This document shows, piece after piece, positions 8,952 to 15,836 of a DNA stretch of 64,000 bases. The notes under the pieces are model-generated. The model had not been told where the DNA came from. It saw nothing but the letters and a program-made list of their open reading frames with translations, and ran no database searches. Position numbers and translations under genes: made by a program. The DNA is from Dysgonomonas mossii. Lineage in GTDB: Bacteria; Bacteroidota; Bacteroidia; Bacteroidales; Dysgonomonadaceae. Every line of letters begins with the position of its first letter. Position 1 is the stretch's first letter. The stretch spans positions 124,001-188,000 of the forward strand of contig NZ_SPPK01000001.1 of the NCBI RefSeq assembly GCF_004569505.1, in the 5' to 3' direction.

Positions 8952-10565
8952 TTAGAATGTAGCTGAATATCTCGGAGAATTTAGATATACCCCCAAAGCC
9001 ATAAGTGAAGAGATAACACCGTCTATTTTCTTTTCTTCAAACTGCTTAGATGGCTTTGTGTTTCCATTTCTGTCTCTAGCCATAACTACGTTTCGAAAAC
9101 AATGACGATTTATCTCATTATTGTCTACGATCATGGAACCCTTTAGTATTAAGCGTTCCATTTCTTTCGTCGGGCGGTTAAAGTTTCCTATTGTTTGACT
9201 TACAGGTTCCATAGGCAACCCGCAGTCAGTTGCATTTATTACAAATTGTGTTGCATTCCATGAGTCATAACCGATAGCTTTCAGATATAGCATTTTGTTG
9301 ACATCCATTATATCGTTAAGTATGTAATCATAGTCTACAACATTACCAGGCGTTATAGTTATTAATCCTCGTCTTTTCCAGTCGGAGTATAATTCTTTAA
9401 ATCTCTTCTCCTGTAATGCTGCTTGTGGTAGATAGTAATGTATTTTTACATAAAAAGCGTCTTGTGTGGGTATAAGAAATGCCGATGATGTCAAGTCGCT
9501 TGTAGAAGATAAGTCAACGCCCCCATATGCTTCCATCCCTTTAAAGTCTTCTAATTTCACATCTTTACTCGCATTCAGAATATAATGTTCCGGTATCCAT
9601 ACAGTCTCCGCATCACACCAGATGTTTAGATTCTTTGTTTTTACGTTTACCTCATCCGATGGAGTATTTATTGCTTTTGTGATTTCCTTTTTTATGTAAT
9701 TTGGCTTAACTGTTATACCCAAATTTGGATTGCTCTTCAACCATACTTTCTCGTCTTTCCAATCATCCCCATGATCCAGACTGTATATTGCTACAAAAAA
9801 AGAATCGTCGTCTTTCAACTTCTTTAATATTTCCGTACCTGTAGTTCGTAATTGGTAACAAGGGCCTAGCTTATCGAATCCGGCTGTCGTGATAATTAAT
9901 GCTAAAGGATTATCACGCATACCTTGCCCCGATTCCAAAACAGCTTTCATACTATTATTTTTAGCGGCATGATACTCATCCAAAATAAATGTTGAAGGGT
10001 TCGGACCATCTAGTTTTGTGGAGTCTGAGGCTAGAACCTTTAACCAGGAAAGAGTCTTGTCAAACTTTATTGTGTCACGTAATACGGTTAAGTGCTTTCC
10101 TTTTGGATCTAGTTTTTCTGCGAAATTAGAACATAAGGGCCAGGCTGATATTTTTACCTGATCTTTCGAGTTAGCAGCAAAATACACCTCAGCTCCGTTT
10201 TCGTCATCATTTATTAGTCCGTTTAGCCCTATTCCCGCACCTATTGCTGACTTTCCGTTTTTTCTGGAAACCTCTACATAGGCTGTTTGCACTAACCTGC
10301 TCCCATCCTCTTTTATATAAAATCCGTATATACTGGCTATAATAAACTCCTGCCAGGGTTCAAGAATAAAAGGTTTGCCTGAATGTTTTCCTTTGAAGTG
10401 AGTTAAATGTTGAAAGAATCTTAAAACTTCATGCACCTTGTCTTCCCTGAACTCATATTCGTCTTTCTCCATGAGCTCAAAGAAACGTTCGCAGGCTAAT
10501 TTAATATATTCGCCTGCGACTATTTCCCCGGATAATACATCTTGTGCATATTTTATATAACTCAT
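8952..10565 (-). CDS. Phage terminase large subunit
   Basis: A 537-residue packaging motor of the HK97 (Terminase_1) type. The Walker A-like P-loop is SRKNGKSA at residues 100-107, Walker B is 'TFILDEYH' at ~192-199, and the nuclease part holds acidic strands such as 'AYGGVDLSSTSDLTS' (~340) and 'IGYDSW' (~430). It cuts and pumps DNA into the prohead. It overlaps the small terminase stop by 4 bp, so the two are translated together. Confidence 0.95.
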   Translation of the reverse strand: MSYIKYAQDVLSGEIVAGEYIKLACERFFELMEKDEYEFREDKVHEVLRFFQHLTHFKGKHSGKPFILEPWQEFIIASIYGFYIKEDGSRLVQTAYVEVSRKNGKSAIGAGIGLNGLINDDENGAEVYFAANSKDQVKISAWPLCSNFAEKLDPKGKHLTVLRDTIKFDKTLSWLKVLASDSTKLDGPNPSTFILDEYHAAKNNSMKAVLESGQGMRDNPLALIITTAGFDKLGPCYQLRTTGTEILKKLKDDDSFFVAIYSLDHGDDWKDEKVWLKSNPNLGITVKPNYIKKEITKAINTPSDEVNVKTKNLNIWCDAETVWIPEHYILNASKDVKLEDFKGMEAYGGVDLSSTSDLTSSAFLIPTQDAFYVKIHYYLPQAALQEKRFKELYSDWKRRGLITITPGNVVDYDYILNDIMDVNKMLYLKAIGYDSWNATQFVINATDCGLPMEPVSQTIGNFNRPTKEMERLILKGSMIVDNNEINRHCFRNVVMARDRNGNTKPSKQFEEKKIDGVISSLMALGVYLNSPRYSATF

Positions 10566-10939
10566 TTCTTACCATCAAAGAACTTATCCAATGAACTTTT
10601 TTCTTGTCCTTCCGTACTTACTGTTTTCATGCTTGTACGAGATTTTATAGTCAATCCGTATTCTGTCATGATCTTCATTACTTGTGCATAGTTTTTTGTA
10701 GCTATAGTTTGCGCCGGATGTGGAATTATATCCCCATATTTATTTTTAGTCAGGGGGCCATCCTTTAATAATTTTGCTCCTGCTTGAAAATACATCTCAT
10801 AACTAACCGTCAGCATATTTAATGCTCCCAGATCTATGTCCTGTATAGTCCCTTTATTATTCAACTCCTTTAAAACATCTCTTATGAACTTGGAAGTTTC
10901 GGGACTTACGTTTTTGGGTATTCTAAATTTTACAGCCAT
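10562..10939 (-). CDS. Phage terminase small subunit, P27 family
   Basis: A 125-residue protein with the P27-type layout: an N-terminal helical DNA-binding part ('SPETSKFIRDVLKELNNKGTIQDID...LNMLTVSYEMYFQAGAKLLKDG') and the conserved 'HPAQTIATKNYAQVMKIMTEYGLT' block. It recognises phage DNA and activates the large subunit encoded directly downstream with a 4-bp overlap. Confidence 0.85.
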   Translation of the reverse strand: MAVKFRIPKNVSPETSKFIRDVLKELNNKGTIQDIDLGALNMLTVSYEMYFQAGAKLLKDGPLTKNKYGDIIPHPAQTIATKNYAQVMKIMTEYGLTIKSRTSMKTVSTEGQEKSSLDKFFDGKK

Positions 10940-10957
10940 AACACAACATGTTTTTTA

Positions 10958-10981
10958 GTTAAACCTTTATTTTGTCTGACA
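10958..10981 (-). repeat. Phage intergenic repeat, copy 3
   Basis: Minus-strand TGTCAGACA, an A-rich run with one T, then GGTTTAAC, 18 bp upstream of the small terminase ATG. It lies at the head of the packaging and structural operon. Confidence 0.7.
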
Positions 10982-11091
10982 TAATATTTTAACAATTCCA
11001 AATTTTCAAAAAAATACCGTGTGTGTGAAGTCGTTTGGGGTGAGGTTTCGGAGGTCGATTCCTTCAAAAAAAAGACCCATACCCCTACCAC

Positions 11092-11111
11092 ATGGTTGCA
11101 AATGCAACCAT
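11092..11111. promoter_or_regulatory. Perfect dyad ATGGTTGCA-AA-TGCAACCAT
   Basis: A 20-bp inverted repeat with no mismatch in the terminase-HNH gap. It could be an operator, a terminase binding site or a hairpin. No T-run follows on either strand, so it is not a terminator. Confidence 0.5.
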
Positions 11112-11180
11112 ATTCTTAAAAATAGTTGCTATTGAAATATTAATTTGATAAATTCGGTAGGGAGGAGATAAACATAACTA

Positions 11181-11212
11181 AAAACGAAAGGGCTCGTCTC
11201 ACGACGAACCCT
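11181..11212 (-). terminator. Terminator after the HNH gene
   Basis: On the minus strand, a 10-bp stem (AGGGTTCGTC / GACGAGCCCT, one G-U pair) with a GTGA loop is followed by TTCGTTTTT. It lies 50 bp downstream of the HNH stop and separates this gene from the terminase operon. Confidence 0.8.
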
Positions 11213-11261
11213 AACGAAAATAAATATGAATTTCAAATATAATATGAACAATATATATTCT

Positions 11262-11567
11262 TTAATTATGTTTCTTTTGGTGACACTTCTTACATAAGCT
11301 TTGAAGGTTATCGAAATCGTAAGCTAAACGTATCCTTTCTTGAATGTCCTCTGTACTCATGAATGATACCTTATGATGGATATCTTCAGCTTTGACAATC
11401 TTACCCACTTTTAAGCACTCCTCACACAGCGGATCACATGTTAATTTCCATGCTCTTAGGCGTCTCCACTTCTCTGAATTATAGATCTTGCGCCTATCAG
11501 AGTCATAGCTGTTACCCTTATTCTCTTGTCGCCTCTGTGGCTTATATATTGTCGGCATATCTTGCAC
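11262..11567 (-). CDS. Phage HNH endonuclease
   Basis: A 101-residue protein with a complete HNH motif: CxxC at ~44-47 ('CDPLCEECLKVGK'), 'DIHHKVSF' at ~61-68, an Asn ('DFDNLQSLC') and a second zinc pair 'CKKCHQKKH' at the C-terminus. HNH proteins next to terminases help cut DNA during packaging in HK97-like phages. The first 26 bp of the gene overlap the end of the sigma-like gene. An alternative start is the fourth codon, also ATG. Confidence 0.88.
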   Translation of the reverse strand: MQDMPTIYKPQRRQENKGNSYDSDRRKIYNSEKWRRLRAWKLTCDPLCEECLKVGKIVKAEDIHHKVSFMSTEDIQERIRLAYDFDNLQSLCKKCHQKKHN

Positions 11568-11898
11568 TCATGATATTATCTGGCGTAACATCTACCAATC
11601 TTTCAAGCTTTGACTCCTGTATTATCTGATATTGAACCATTCTATATCTGTATTTGAAATGTTTTAATAGTTCTTGTTCCGATAGATCAAAAGCTTTTCT
11701 ATCTTGGATAACATACAGAATAGCCTCATGGAATATATCTTCAAATGACATAGAACTAAACCTTCCGTATTTACCTTTATTCAAATCCTTATTTAATGAG
11801 TCATAGTTCTTTGCTATAATACCCGCTACTCTTGATGAGTATGGCTTTTCACTATGACGTCTTCTCCGTGTCGGGTACAACTGTACGTTTGATTTCAT
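11542..11898 (-). CDS. Sigma-70 region 2-like phage protein
   Basis: A 118-residue basic protein. The segment 'SFEDIFHEAILYVIQDRKAFDLSEQELLKHFKYRYRMVQYQIIQES' (~50-95) resembles sigma region 2 (a DxxHExxLxV.. helix then an aromatic/basic helix) and the N-terminus is rich in Arg. No region 4 follows. It could act as a small sigma-like activator of the late genes; it might instead be a plain DNA-binding protein. It overlaps the HNH gene by 26 bp and the RHH gene by 47 bp, making a compact three-gene unit. Confidence 0.5.
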   Translation of the reverse strand: MKSNVQLYPTRRRRHSEKPYSSRVAGIIAKNYDSLNKDLNKGKYGRFSSMSFEDIFHEAILYVIQDRKAFDLSEQELLKHFKYRYRMVQYQIIQESKLERLVDVTPDNIMSARYADNI

Positions 11899-12022
11899 TT
11901 AATGATCTCTTTAACAATATTCTAACCATAGTCGAAAAACTCACTTCATGTGTAAGGCATAACTCCTTTAGCTCATCACGTATACCTTGATCTAATCTAA
12001 CAGTCACTCTATCCTCCTTCAT
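11852..12022 (-). CDS. Small ribbon-helix-helix regulator
   Basis: A 56-residue frame from ATG at 12022. The start MKEDRVTVRLDQGIRDELKEL and the following 'SFSTMVRILLKRSLNEI' fit a CopG/Arc-type ribbon-helix-helix fold: a beta strand 'RVTVRLD' and two helices. A GTG five codons in (12008-12010), preceded by AAGGAGG, is a possible alternative start. The gene ends 47 bp inside the sigma-like gene. It lies directly beside two mutually inverted palindromic sites (12058-12110), which it may bind to control its own operon and the divergent early genes. Confidence 0.75.
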   Translation of the reverse strand: MKEDRVTVRLDQGIRDELKELCLTHEVSFSTMVRILLKRSLNEIKRTVVPDTEKTS

Positions 12023-12057
12023 AGTCAAACTTTTATACAGACAAATATAATATTATT

Positions 12058-12110
12058 ATTTAGAAAGTATTCTAAATAGAGTGTCAATTTATTTAGAATA
12101 CTTTCTAAAT
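12058..12110. promoter_or_regulatory. Twin inverted operators beside the RHH gene
   Basis: Site 1 (12058-12077) is ATTTAGAA-AGTA-TTCTAAAT and site 2 (12091-12110) is ATTTAGAA-TACT-TTCTAAAT. Each is an 8-bp dyad, and the two are exact reverse complements of each other, with centres 33 bp apart (about three helical turns). This is a strong operator signature in the divergent region between the RHH gene and the plus-strand early genes. Confidence 0.8.
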
Positions 12111-12162
12111 AACAAAGTTTAATATTCTAACTGCCAAAAATGCATATTTACATTAAATTAAT

Positions 12163-12203
12163 TAAATAAAAGTTTGCACAAAGCAAACTTTTATTTATCT
12201 TTG
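12163..12203 (+). promoter_or_regulatory. Early phage promoter inside a 15-bp dyad
   Basis: A TTTG (-33) at 12173-12176 and TATCTTTG (-7) at 12196-12203 are 19 bp apart, an excellent Bacteroidota promoter. The same stretch is a perfect inverted repeat: 15-bp arms (12163-12177 and 12183-12197) around ACAAA. The promoter is thus embedded in a likely repressor site. Confidence 0.8.
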
Positions 12204-12260
12204 TAGTGTAGTTAATGAATTACTAATCGCAGGTAAGACTGCTTAAAAATCAAACGTTCT

Positions 12261-12596
12261 ATGAAATATTTAATCGATGCGATAATGGATATCGCAAAAG
12301 AGAATCCAGACGGATTTACAATCGAGTTATCAACACTCTTAAAAGTTGAAAAAGGCTTTTCGATTGCCTACAAAGAAACTCAAAATTGTTTCGGCGTTGA
12401 TGGTTTAGAGATCGTTATCGAACACGCCAAAAGACACGGCAATGTAGTTGGCGGATGGCTAAACGAGGATAACAATTTATTTTATTTTGACAGTGTAAAG
12501 ATTTTAGAAGACGAACGAGAGGCTATAAGACTAGGAATTGAAAACGAACAAATTGCAATCTTTGATTTAACAAACTTGCGATTAATCAAACTTTAA
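12261..12596 (+). CDS. Conserved hypothetical phage early protein
   Basis: A 111-residue acidic protein starting MKYLIDAIMDIAKENPDGFTIEL. It has a GF(T/S)I strand, 'AYKETQNCFG' and 'VVGGWLNEDNNLFYFDSVKI', then 'EAIRLGIENEQIAIFDLTNL'. Proteins of this general appearance are common in Bacteroidota mobile elements, but I know no function. It is the first gene of the rightward early unit, about 57 bp downstream of the dyad promoter. Confidence 0.75.
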   Translation: MKYLIDAIMDIAKENPDGFTIELSTLLKVEKGFSIAYKETQNCFGVDGLEIVIEHAKRHGNVVGGWLNEDNNLFYFDSVKILEDEREAIRLGIENEQIAIFDLTNLRLIKL

Positions 12597-12650
12597 AAGG
12601 TAGGGGAGCAATCCCCTCCTTACTTCCAGTAATTAGTAAATTAACTTTTA

Positions 12651-13388
12651 ATGCTTATAATTATGAATGCTAGTGAATTAATACAAGGTAAATCATATTC
12701 ATATCAAATAAATAGCGATGAGTCTATAAATGTTAGGTATCTTGATTTTGATGGTTATTGGTATAATTTCCAGAAAGACAATGGCAATATCTCATGCGTA
12801 AATCAATATAATCTACATAGAGTTACCGACTTAATCGCTTTAAATAAAGATAGCAATATAAAAACAATTGATATCTTTACAGAGTCTTTATATCAGATTA
12901 AAAGTACAACCAGGAATATGAGAGGTATAGATTTATTACCAATAGACGACGAAAGAAAAGCCAGGCTTAAAGAGTTTGCATTGCAATATAAAAAGTTTGC
13001 ACGGATAATAGTTGAAGTTATATCCGTAACAAATAGTAGAATCATTGTAAGAGTAGAGCAAAAAGAGGCTATCAATGATACGTTTCTTTCTAAAAAAGAG
13101 TTAGAGGAAAGAGTTAGAGATATGTTTAAAGGCGAAATACCTGAAAAGTATAAACTTACGATCTCAGCTGTTGACTTTGACAGGCGGGATATCGAGGCTA
13201 TTAACATTGAATCCATAGTCAAAAAAATGGAAAAGCTTAACCTCAAACAAAAGGATTTATGCGCTCATTTGGGGATTGATAAGTCTTCTCTTAGCCTGAC
13301 TATTGGCGAACAAAGAGAGCTCACAAAATGGCAAAAGGCTTGCTTTTACTATTTCTTTAAATATTACGAACAAAGTAACTTTAAATAA
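12651..13388 (+). CDS. Phage regulator with C-terminal helix-turn-helix
   Basis: A 245-residue protein. The N-terminal ~60 residues look beta-rich (NASELIQGKSYSYQI...DGYWYNFQKDNG), the middle is basic and charged, and residues ~190-225 form a helix-turn-helix ('LNLKQKDLCAHLGIDKSSLSLTIGEQRELTKWQK') of the XRE type. A Met five codons downstream (12663) is an equally good start. It may be the lysogeny repressor or an early regulator acting at the dyads upstream; no protease domain of the LexA/CI type is seen. Confidence 0.75.
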   Translation: MLIIMNASELIQGKSYSYQINSDESINVRYLDFDGYWYNFQKDNGNISCVNQYNLHRVTDLIALNKDSNIKTIDIFTESLYQIKSTTRNMRGIDLLPIDDERKARLKEFALQYKKFARIIVEVISVTNSRIIVRVEQKEAINDTFLSKKELEERVRDMFKGEIPEKYKLTISAVDFDRRDIEAINIESIVKKMEKLNLKQKDLCAHLGIDKSSLSLTIGEQRELTKWQKACFYYFFKYYEQSNFK

Positions 13389-13404
13389 TAAATAAAATAC
13401 TAAT

Positions 13405-13617
13405 ATGGAAAAATACATGGTACAGGATCTGTTTACAGGCAACTATTTAACAATTTCGGGTGATGGTAATAATTATATTTTCGTGAACAAGCCAGATAAT
13501 TATAGAGATTTTTTAAGACTATGTTATTTCATGAACTATCAAGATGCTGAATATGTTATATTGAATAAAATAAAGGATCTACCTGTCTTACCCACTATTA
13601 TTAAGGTTTTTGTTTAA
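13405..13617 (+). CDS. Small hypothetical phage protein
   Basis: A 70-residue protein (MEKYMVQDLFTGNYLTISGDGNNYIFVN...) starting 16 bp after the regulator and ending 35 bp before a bidirectional terminator. No motif is recognised. Its tight spacing suggests co-transcription with the two genes upstream. Confidence 0.6.
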   Translation: MEKYMVQDLFTGNYLTISGDGNNYIFVNKPDNYRDFLRLCYFMNYQDAEYVILNKIKDLPVLPTIIKVFV

Positions 13618-13652
13618 ATAAAACAAGGTCTAATCAAATCTATTTCATAAAT

Positions 13653-13686
13653 AAAAAAGCGAGCTAAAAACACTCGCTTTTTTTTA
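13653..13686. terminator. Bidirectional terminator, early unit / integrase
   Basis: A GCGAG...CTCGC stem with A- and T-runs on both sides lies between the plus-strand early genes and the minus-strand integrase, serving both converging transcripts. Confidence 0.9.
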
Positions 13687-14973
13687 TTTTGCTATCATTC
13701 TATTAAAGAATGGATGTAGTTGTAGTTTCTTTGCATTCTCACTCTCTGATATCTTTATATATGTCATGAATGCTTTCTCCGTTTTATGCCCCGTTATCTT
13801 CATTATCTGAATGGGTGGTACGCCTGCTAAAAATGCATTGGTAGCGAAAGATCGGCGGGCGGTATGTGCTGATACCAGGTCGGCTTTTTTCTCGGTCTTC
13901 GAAGTCCTTAAAACACCTTTTGTTTCATTAACCAGAACGACGTCGTCTATCTTTGCCGCAATACATACTTCTTTTATATATTTATTAAACTTCTGGTTAG
14001 ATATTACTTTCGGTAAATTATAGTCATACTTCTCTAATATTGCTTTGACATAAGTGTGTAATGGAATTACTACAGGAGTGAGAGTCTTTTGTGTTAATAT
14101 CTCTATATTTTCTTTTTGAATATTATCTCTTGTAAGGCGAGAGAAGTCTGAAAAACGGAGACCGGTATATGATGCTATTAAAAACCAATCACGCACATTT
14201 TCAAGTCGGCTATCTCTCGATAGATCATGTTTATATAATTTATCTAGTTCTTTCTCCGTTAGGTAAATAGCCTTAGTATCCTCTTTCGGTTTTGTAAATA
14301 GCTTCTTTTTGAAGTCTAAATTATTATGGAGTCCTCTCTCATAGGACTCGTTCATAAATGTTTTTATATCTCTTATTCTTGTGCCTATAGTATTCGGTGC
14401 AAATTTCTTATCTTGAAGAAACTGTATAAAGCTATTATGAAAGTCAATATCTACTTTATCGAATAGTAATTTAGTTTTCTTTTTCTCTTCATATTCCCTT
14501 AAAGCTTTTAAGGTTGTTTTGTAATTTTTTTTGGTTCCCGGCTTCTTATTGGACGTTTCAATAAAAAATTCTATAAATGATATAAGATCTTTAGAGTTTG
14601 ATTTATTCGTCTGATCTTTATATGCCTTAAACACTTCATCTAGTTTCTCTTTTATTGAATCATTATTTAATTCTACACCCTTAATTCGTAAATCACGCAC
14701 TATTTCTTTTGTCTTATCTTCAATCTTTTGTAATAAAATGTTTATTTCTCTATTTTCAGGGTATTTATTCGTCACTCGTACTCTGCATTTGGATTTTTCC
14801 CAAAATTCAACCTTTACGGACTCACTTATATAATATTTCAAGTACACAGTTTTTCGATACTCTTCTCCAGTCGTATTATTGATCGCTTTTCTAAATGCGC
14901 CATAGTACACACACATGAATATAGGAGAAATAGTTTTATCTTTATACTTTAAATTGAATCTTACTGACACCAT
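13684..14973 (-). CDS. Tyrosine recombinase (prophage integrase)
   Basis: A 429-residue Bacteroidota-type phage integrase. An N-terminal arm-binding part ('MVSVRFNLKYKDKTISPIFMCV'), a core-binding SAM-like domain (~110-210) and a catalytic domain are present. The active site is visible: Arg in 'TGLRFSDFSRL', His-x-x-Arg in 'AHTARRSFATN', His in 'ITGHKTEKAF' and the nucleophile Tyr in 'MTYIKIS'. It recombines attP with a host site. It is the last phage gene and lies next to the host junction at about 15,160. Confidence 0.95.
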   Translation of the reverse strand: MVSVRFNLKYKDKTISPIFMCVYYGAFRKAINNTTGEEYRKTVYLKYYISESVKVEFWEKSKCRVRVTNKYPENREINILLQKIEDKTKEIVRDLRIKGVELNNDSIKEKLDEVFKAYKDQTNKSNSKDLISFIEFFIETSNKKPGTKKNYKTTLKALREYEEKKKTKLLFDKVDIDFHNSFIQFLQDKKFAPNTIGTRIRDIKTFMNESYERGLHNNLDFKKKLFTKPKEDTKAIYLTEKELDKLYKHDLSRDSRLENVRDWFLIASYTGLRFSDFSRLTRDNIQKENIEILTQKTLTPVVIPLHTYVKAILEKYDYNLPKVISNQKFNKYIKEVCIAAKIDDVVLVNETKGVLRTSKTEKKADLVSAHTARRSFATNAFLAGVPPIQIMKITGHKTEKAFMTYIKISESENAKKLQLHPFFNRMIAK

Positions 14974-15152
14974 AGTTATTATTTTTATCGCAGAACAAAT
15001 ATAATATATCTTTTATTGGGGGAGGTTGTCAGGGCGGTTATATTTTACAAAGATATGCAAATATTTGCGCTTCTATTTTCTTTTAATTTATTAAATGTAT
15101 TCATACATAGTATATTGATATGCACACTCACGCATATTTATTGTATATATGT

Positions 15153-15169
15153 AATCCCTCCGGGGTCAC
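15153..15169 (+). other. Probable attR: relic of a tRNA 3' end
   Basis: AATCCCTCCGGGGTCAC fits the 3' part of a tRNA: end of the T-loop (AAT), T-stem strand CCCTC, acceptor strand CGGGGTC and discriminator A. The rest of a tRNA is absent upstream, where integrase-flanking phage DNA begins. A terminator with a plus-strand T-run follows 16 bp later, as expected behind a rightward tRNA gene. The prophage probably entered a plus-strand tRNA whose intact copy is left of this window. Confidence 0.5.
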
Positions 15170-15184
15170 ATTTTATTTAAAAAT

Positions 15185-15214
15185 AAAGCTTGTAAAGAAT
15201 TCTTTACAAGCTTT
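15185..15214. terminator. Perfect 30-bp palindromic terminator
   Basis: Arms AAAGCTTGTAAAGAA / TTCTTTACAAGCTTT are perfectly complementary. TTTTGTTTT follows on the plus strand and a T-rich run on the minus strand. It ends the bactofilin operon (minus) and, in the uninserted state, probably a rightward tRNA gene. Confidence 0.8.
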
Positions 15215-15233
15215 TGTTTTATGATTATAAGCG

Positions 15234-15800
15234 TTACCACCAATTATCACTTTCATCCAGGGGCTTTGTTTCAATTTTTCTGTCTTGGATTATCGGGCTT
15301 TTTTGCTCTTTATTTGGTGGGTTGTTGAAAGCTCTTGAATCCTTTTGGGGAATTTCTTCTTCTATTTTGGAGAAAGGATCTACAGAGATCGTTGTTCCTT
15401 CTTTTTCAAGATAGTTTTTTGCTTCTGCAATCTTTATATTTAATATAGGAACTTCCAGTAGAGGATCTAATACAACTTCACCATTAACAACGCAACCCGC
15501 ATTTATGACAGCTGCCTTGGCTGTGATTGTACCTTCTATAACCGCTGTCGGGCCAAGTTCTAAACTCTCTGCACAAATGATATTACCTGTTACTTTGCCG
15601 TCAATGATGCAACCTGTGGTCGTTACACTACCGGTAATGTGAGCATTAATATCAACATTCAGAGTGTCTTCTACATAGAAATTTTTCTCTTGTCCTTCGG
15701 TTAGGTATAGTGAGCCTAATACAATTACGTCTCGTCCCAATTCTACGATTCTGACAGGTTGAGGTTCGATCTCATCAATTTTTCGCTTAAAGAGAAACAT
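15234..15800 (-). CDS. Bactofilin (polymer-forming cytoskeletal protein)
   Basis: A 188-residue protein. Residues ~25-125 contain the bactofilin beta-helix: repeated hydrophobic/Gly turns ('IVLGSLYLTEG', 'DINAHITGSVTTTGCIIDGKVTGNIICAESLELGPTAVIEGTITAKAAVINAGCVVNGEVV'). The last ~60 residues are a charged, Pro/Asn-rich disordered tail ending in DESDNWW. Bactofilins polymerise without nucleotide and often bind membranes or cell-wall enzymes. It is the last gene of a three-gene operon, 36 bp after the actin-like gene. Confidence 0.88.
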   Translation of the reverse strand: MFLFKRKIDEIEPQPVRIVELGRDVIVLGSLYLTEGQEKNFYVEDTLNVDINAHITGSVTTTGCIIDGKVTGNIICAESLELGPTAVIEGTITAKAAVINAGCVVNGEVVLDPLLEVPILNIKIAEAKNYLEKEGTTISVDPFSKIEEEIPQKDSRAFNNPPNKEQKSPIIQDRKIETKPLDESDNWW

Positions 15801-15836
15801 TCCTGATCTTTATAAAGTAATATTCTATACTATTAT

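Larger units (their letters stand above)
10940..11261. other. Intergenic region between small terminase and HNH genes
   Basis: This 322-bp gap has no credible gene. It holds repeat copy 3 (10958-10981), a perfect 9-bp dyad with 2-bp spacer (11092-11111), and the terminator of the HNH gene (11181-11212). The cos or pac site could lie here, since it is adjacent to the terminase genes and the HNH gene, but nothing in the sequence proves it. Confidence 0.5.

Noticed and set aside
11092..11111. Palindrome as an intrinsic terminator
   Set aside because: No T-run follows on either strand, and a better terminator lies at 11181-11212.
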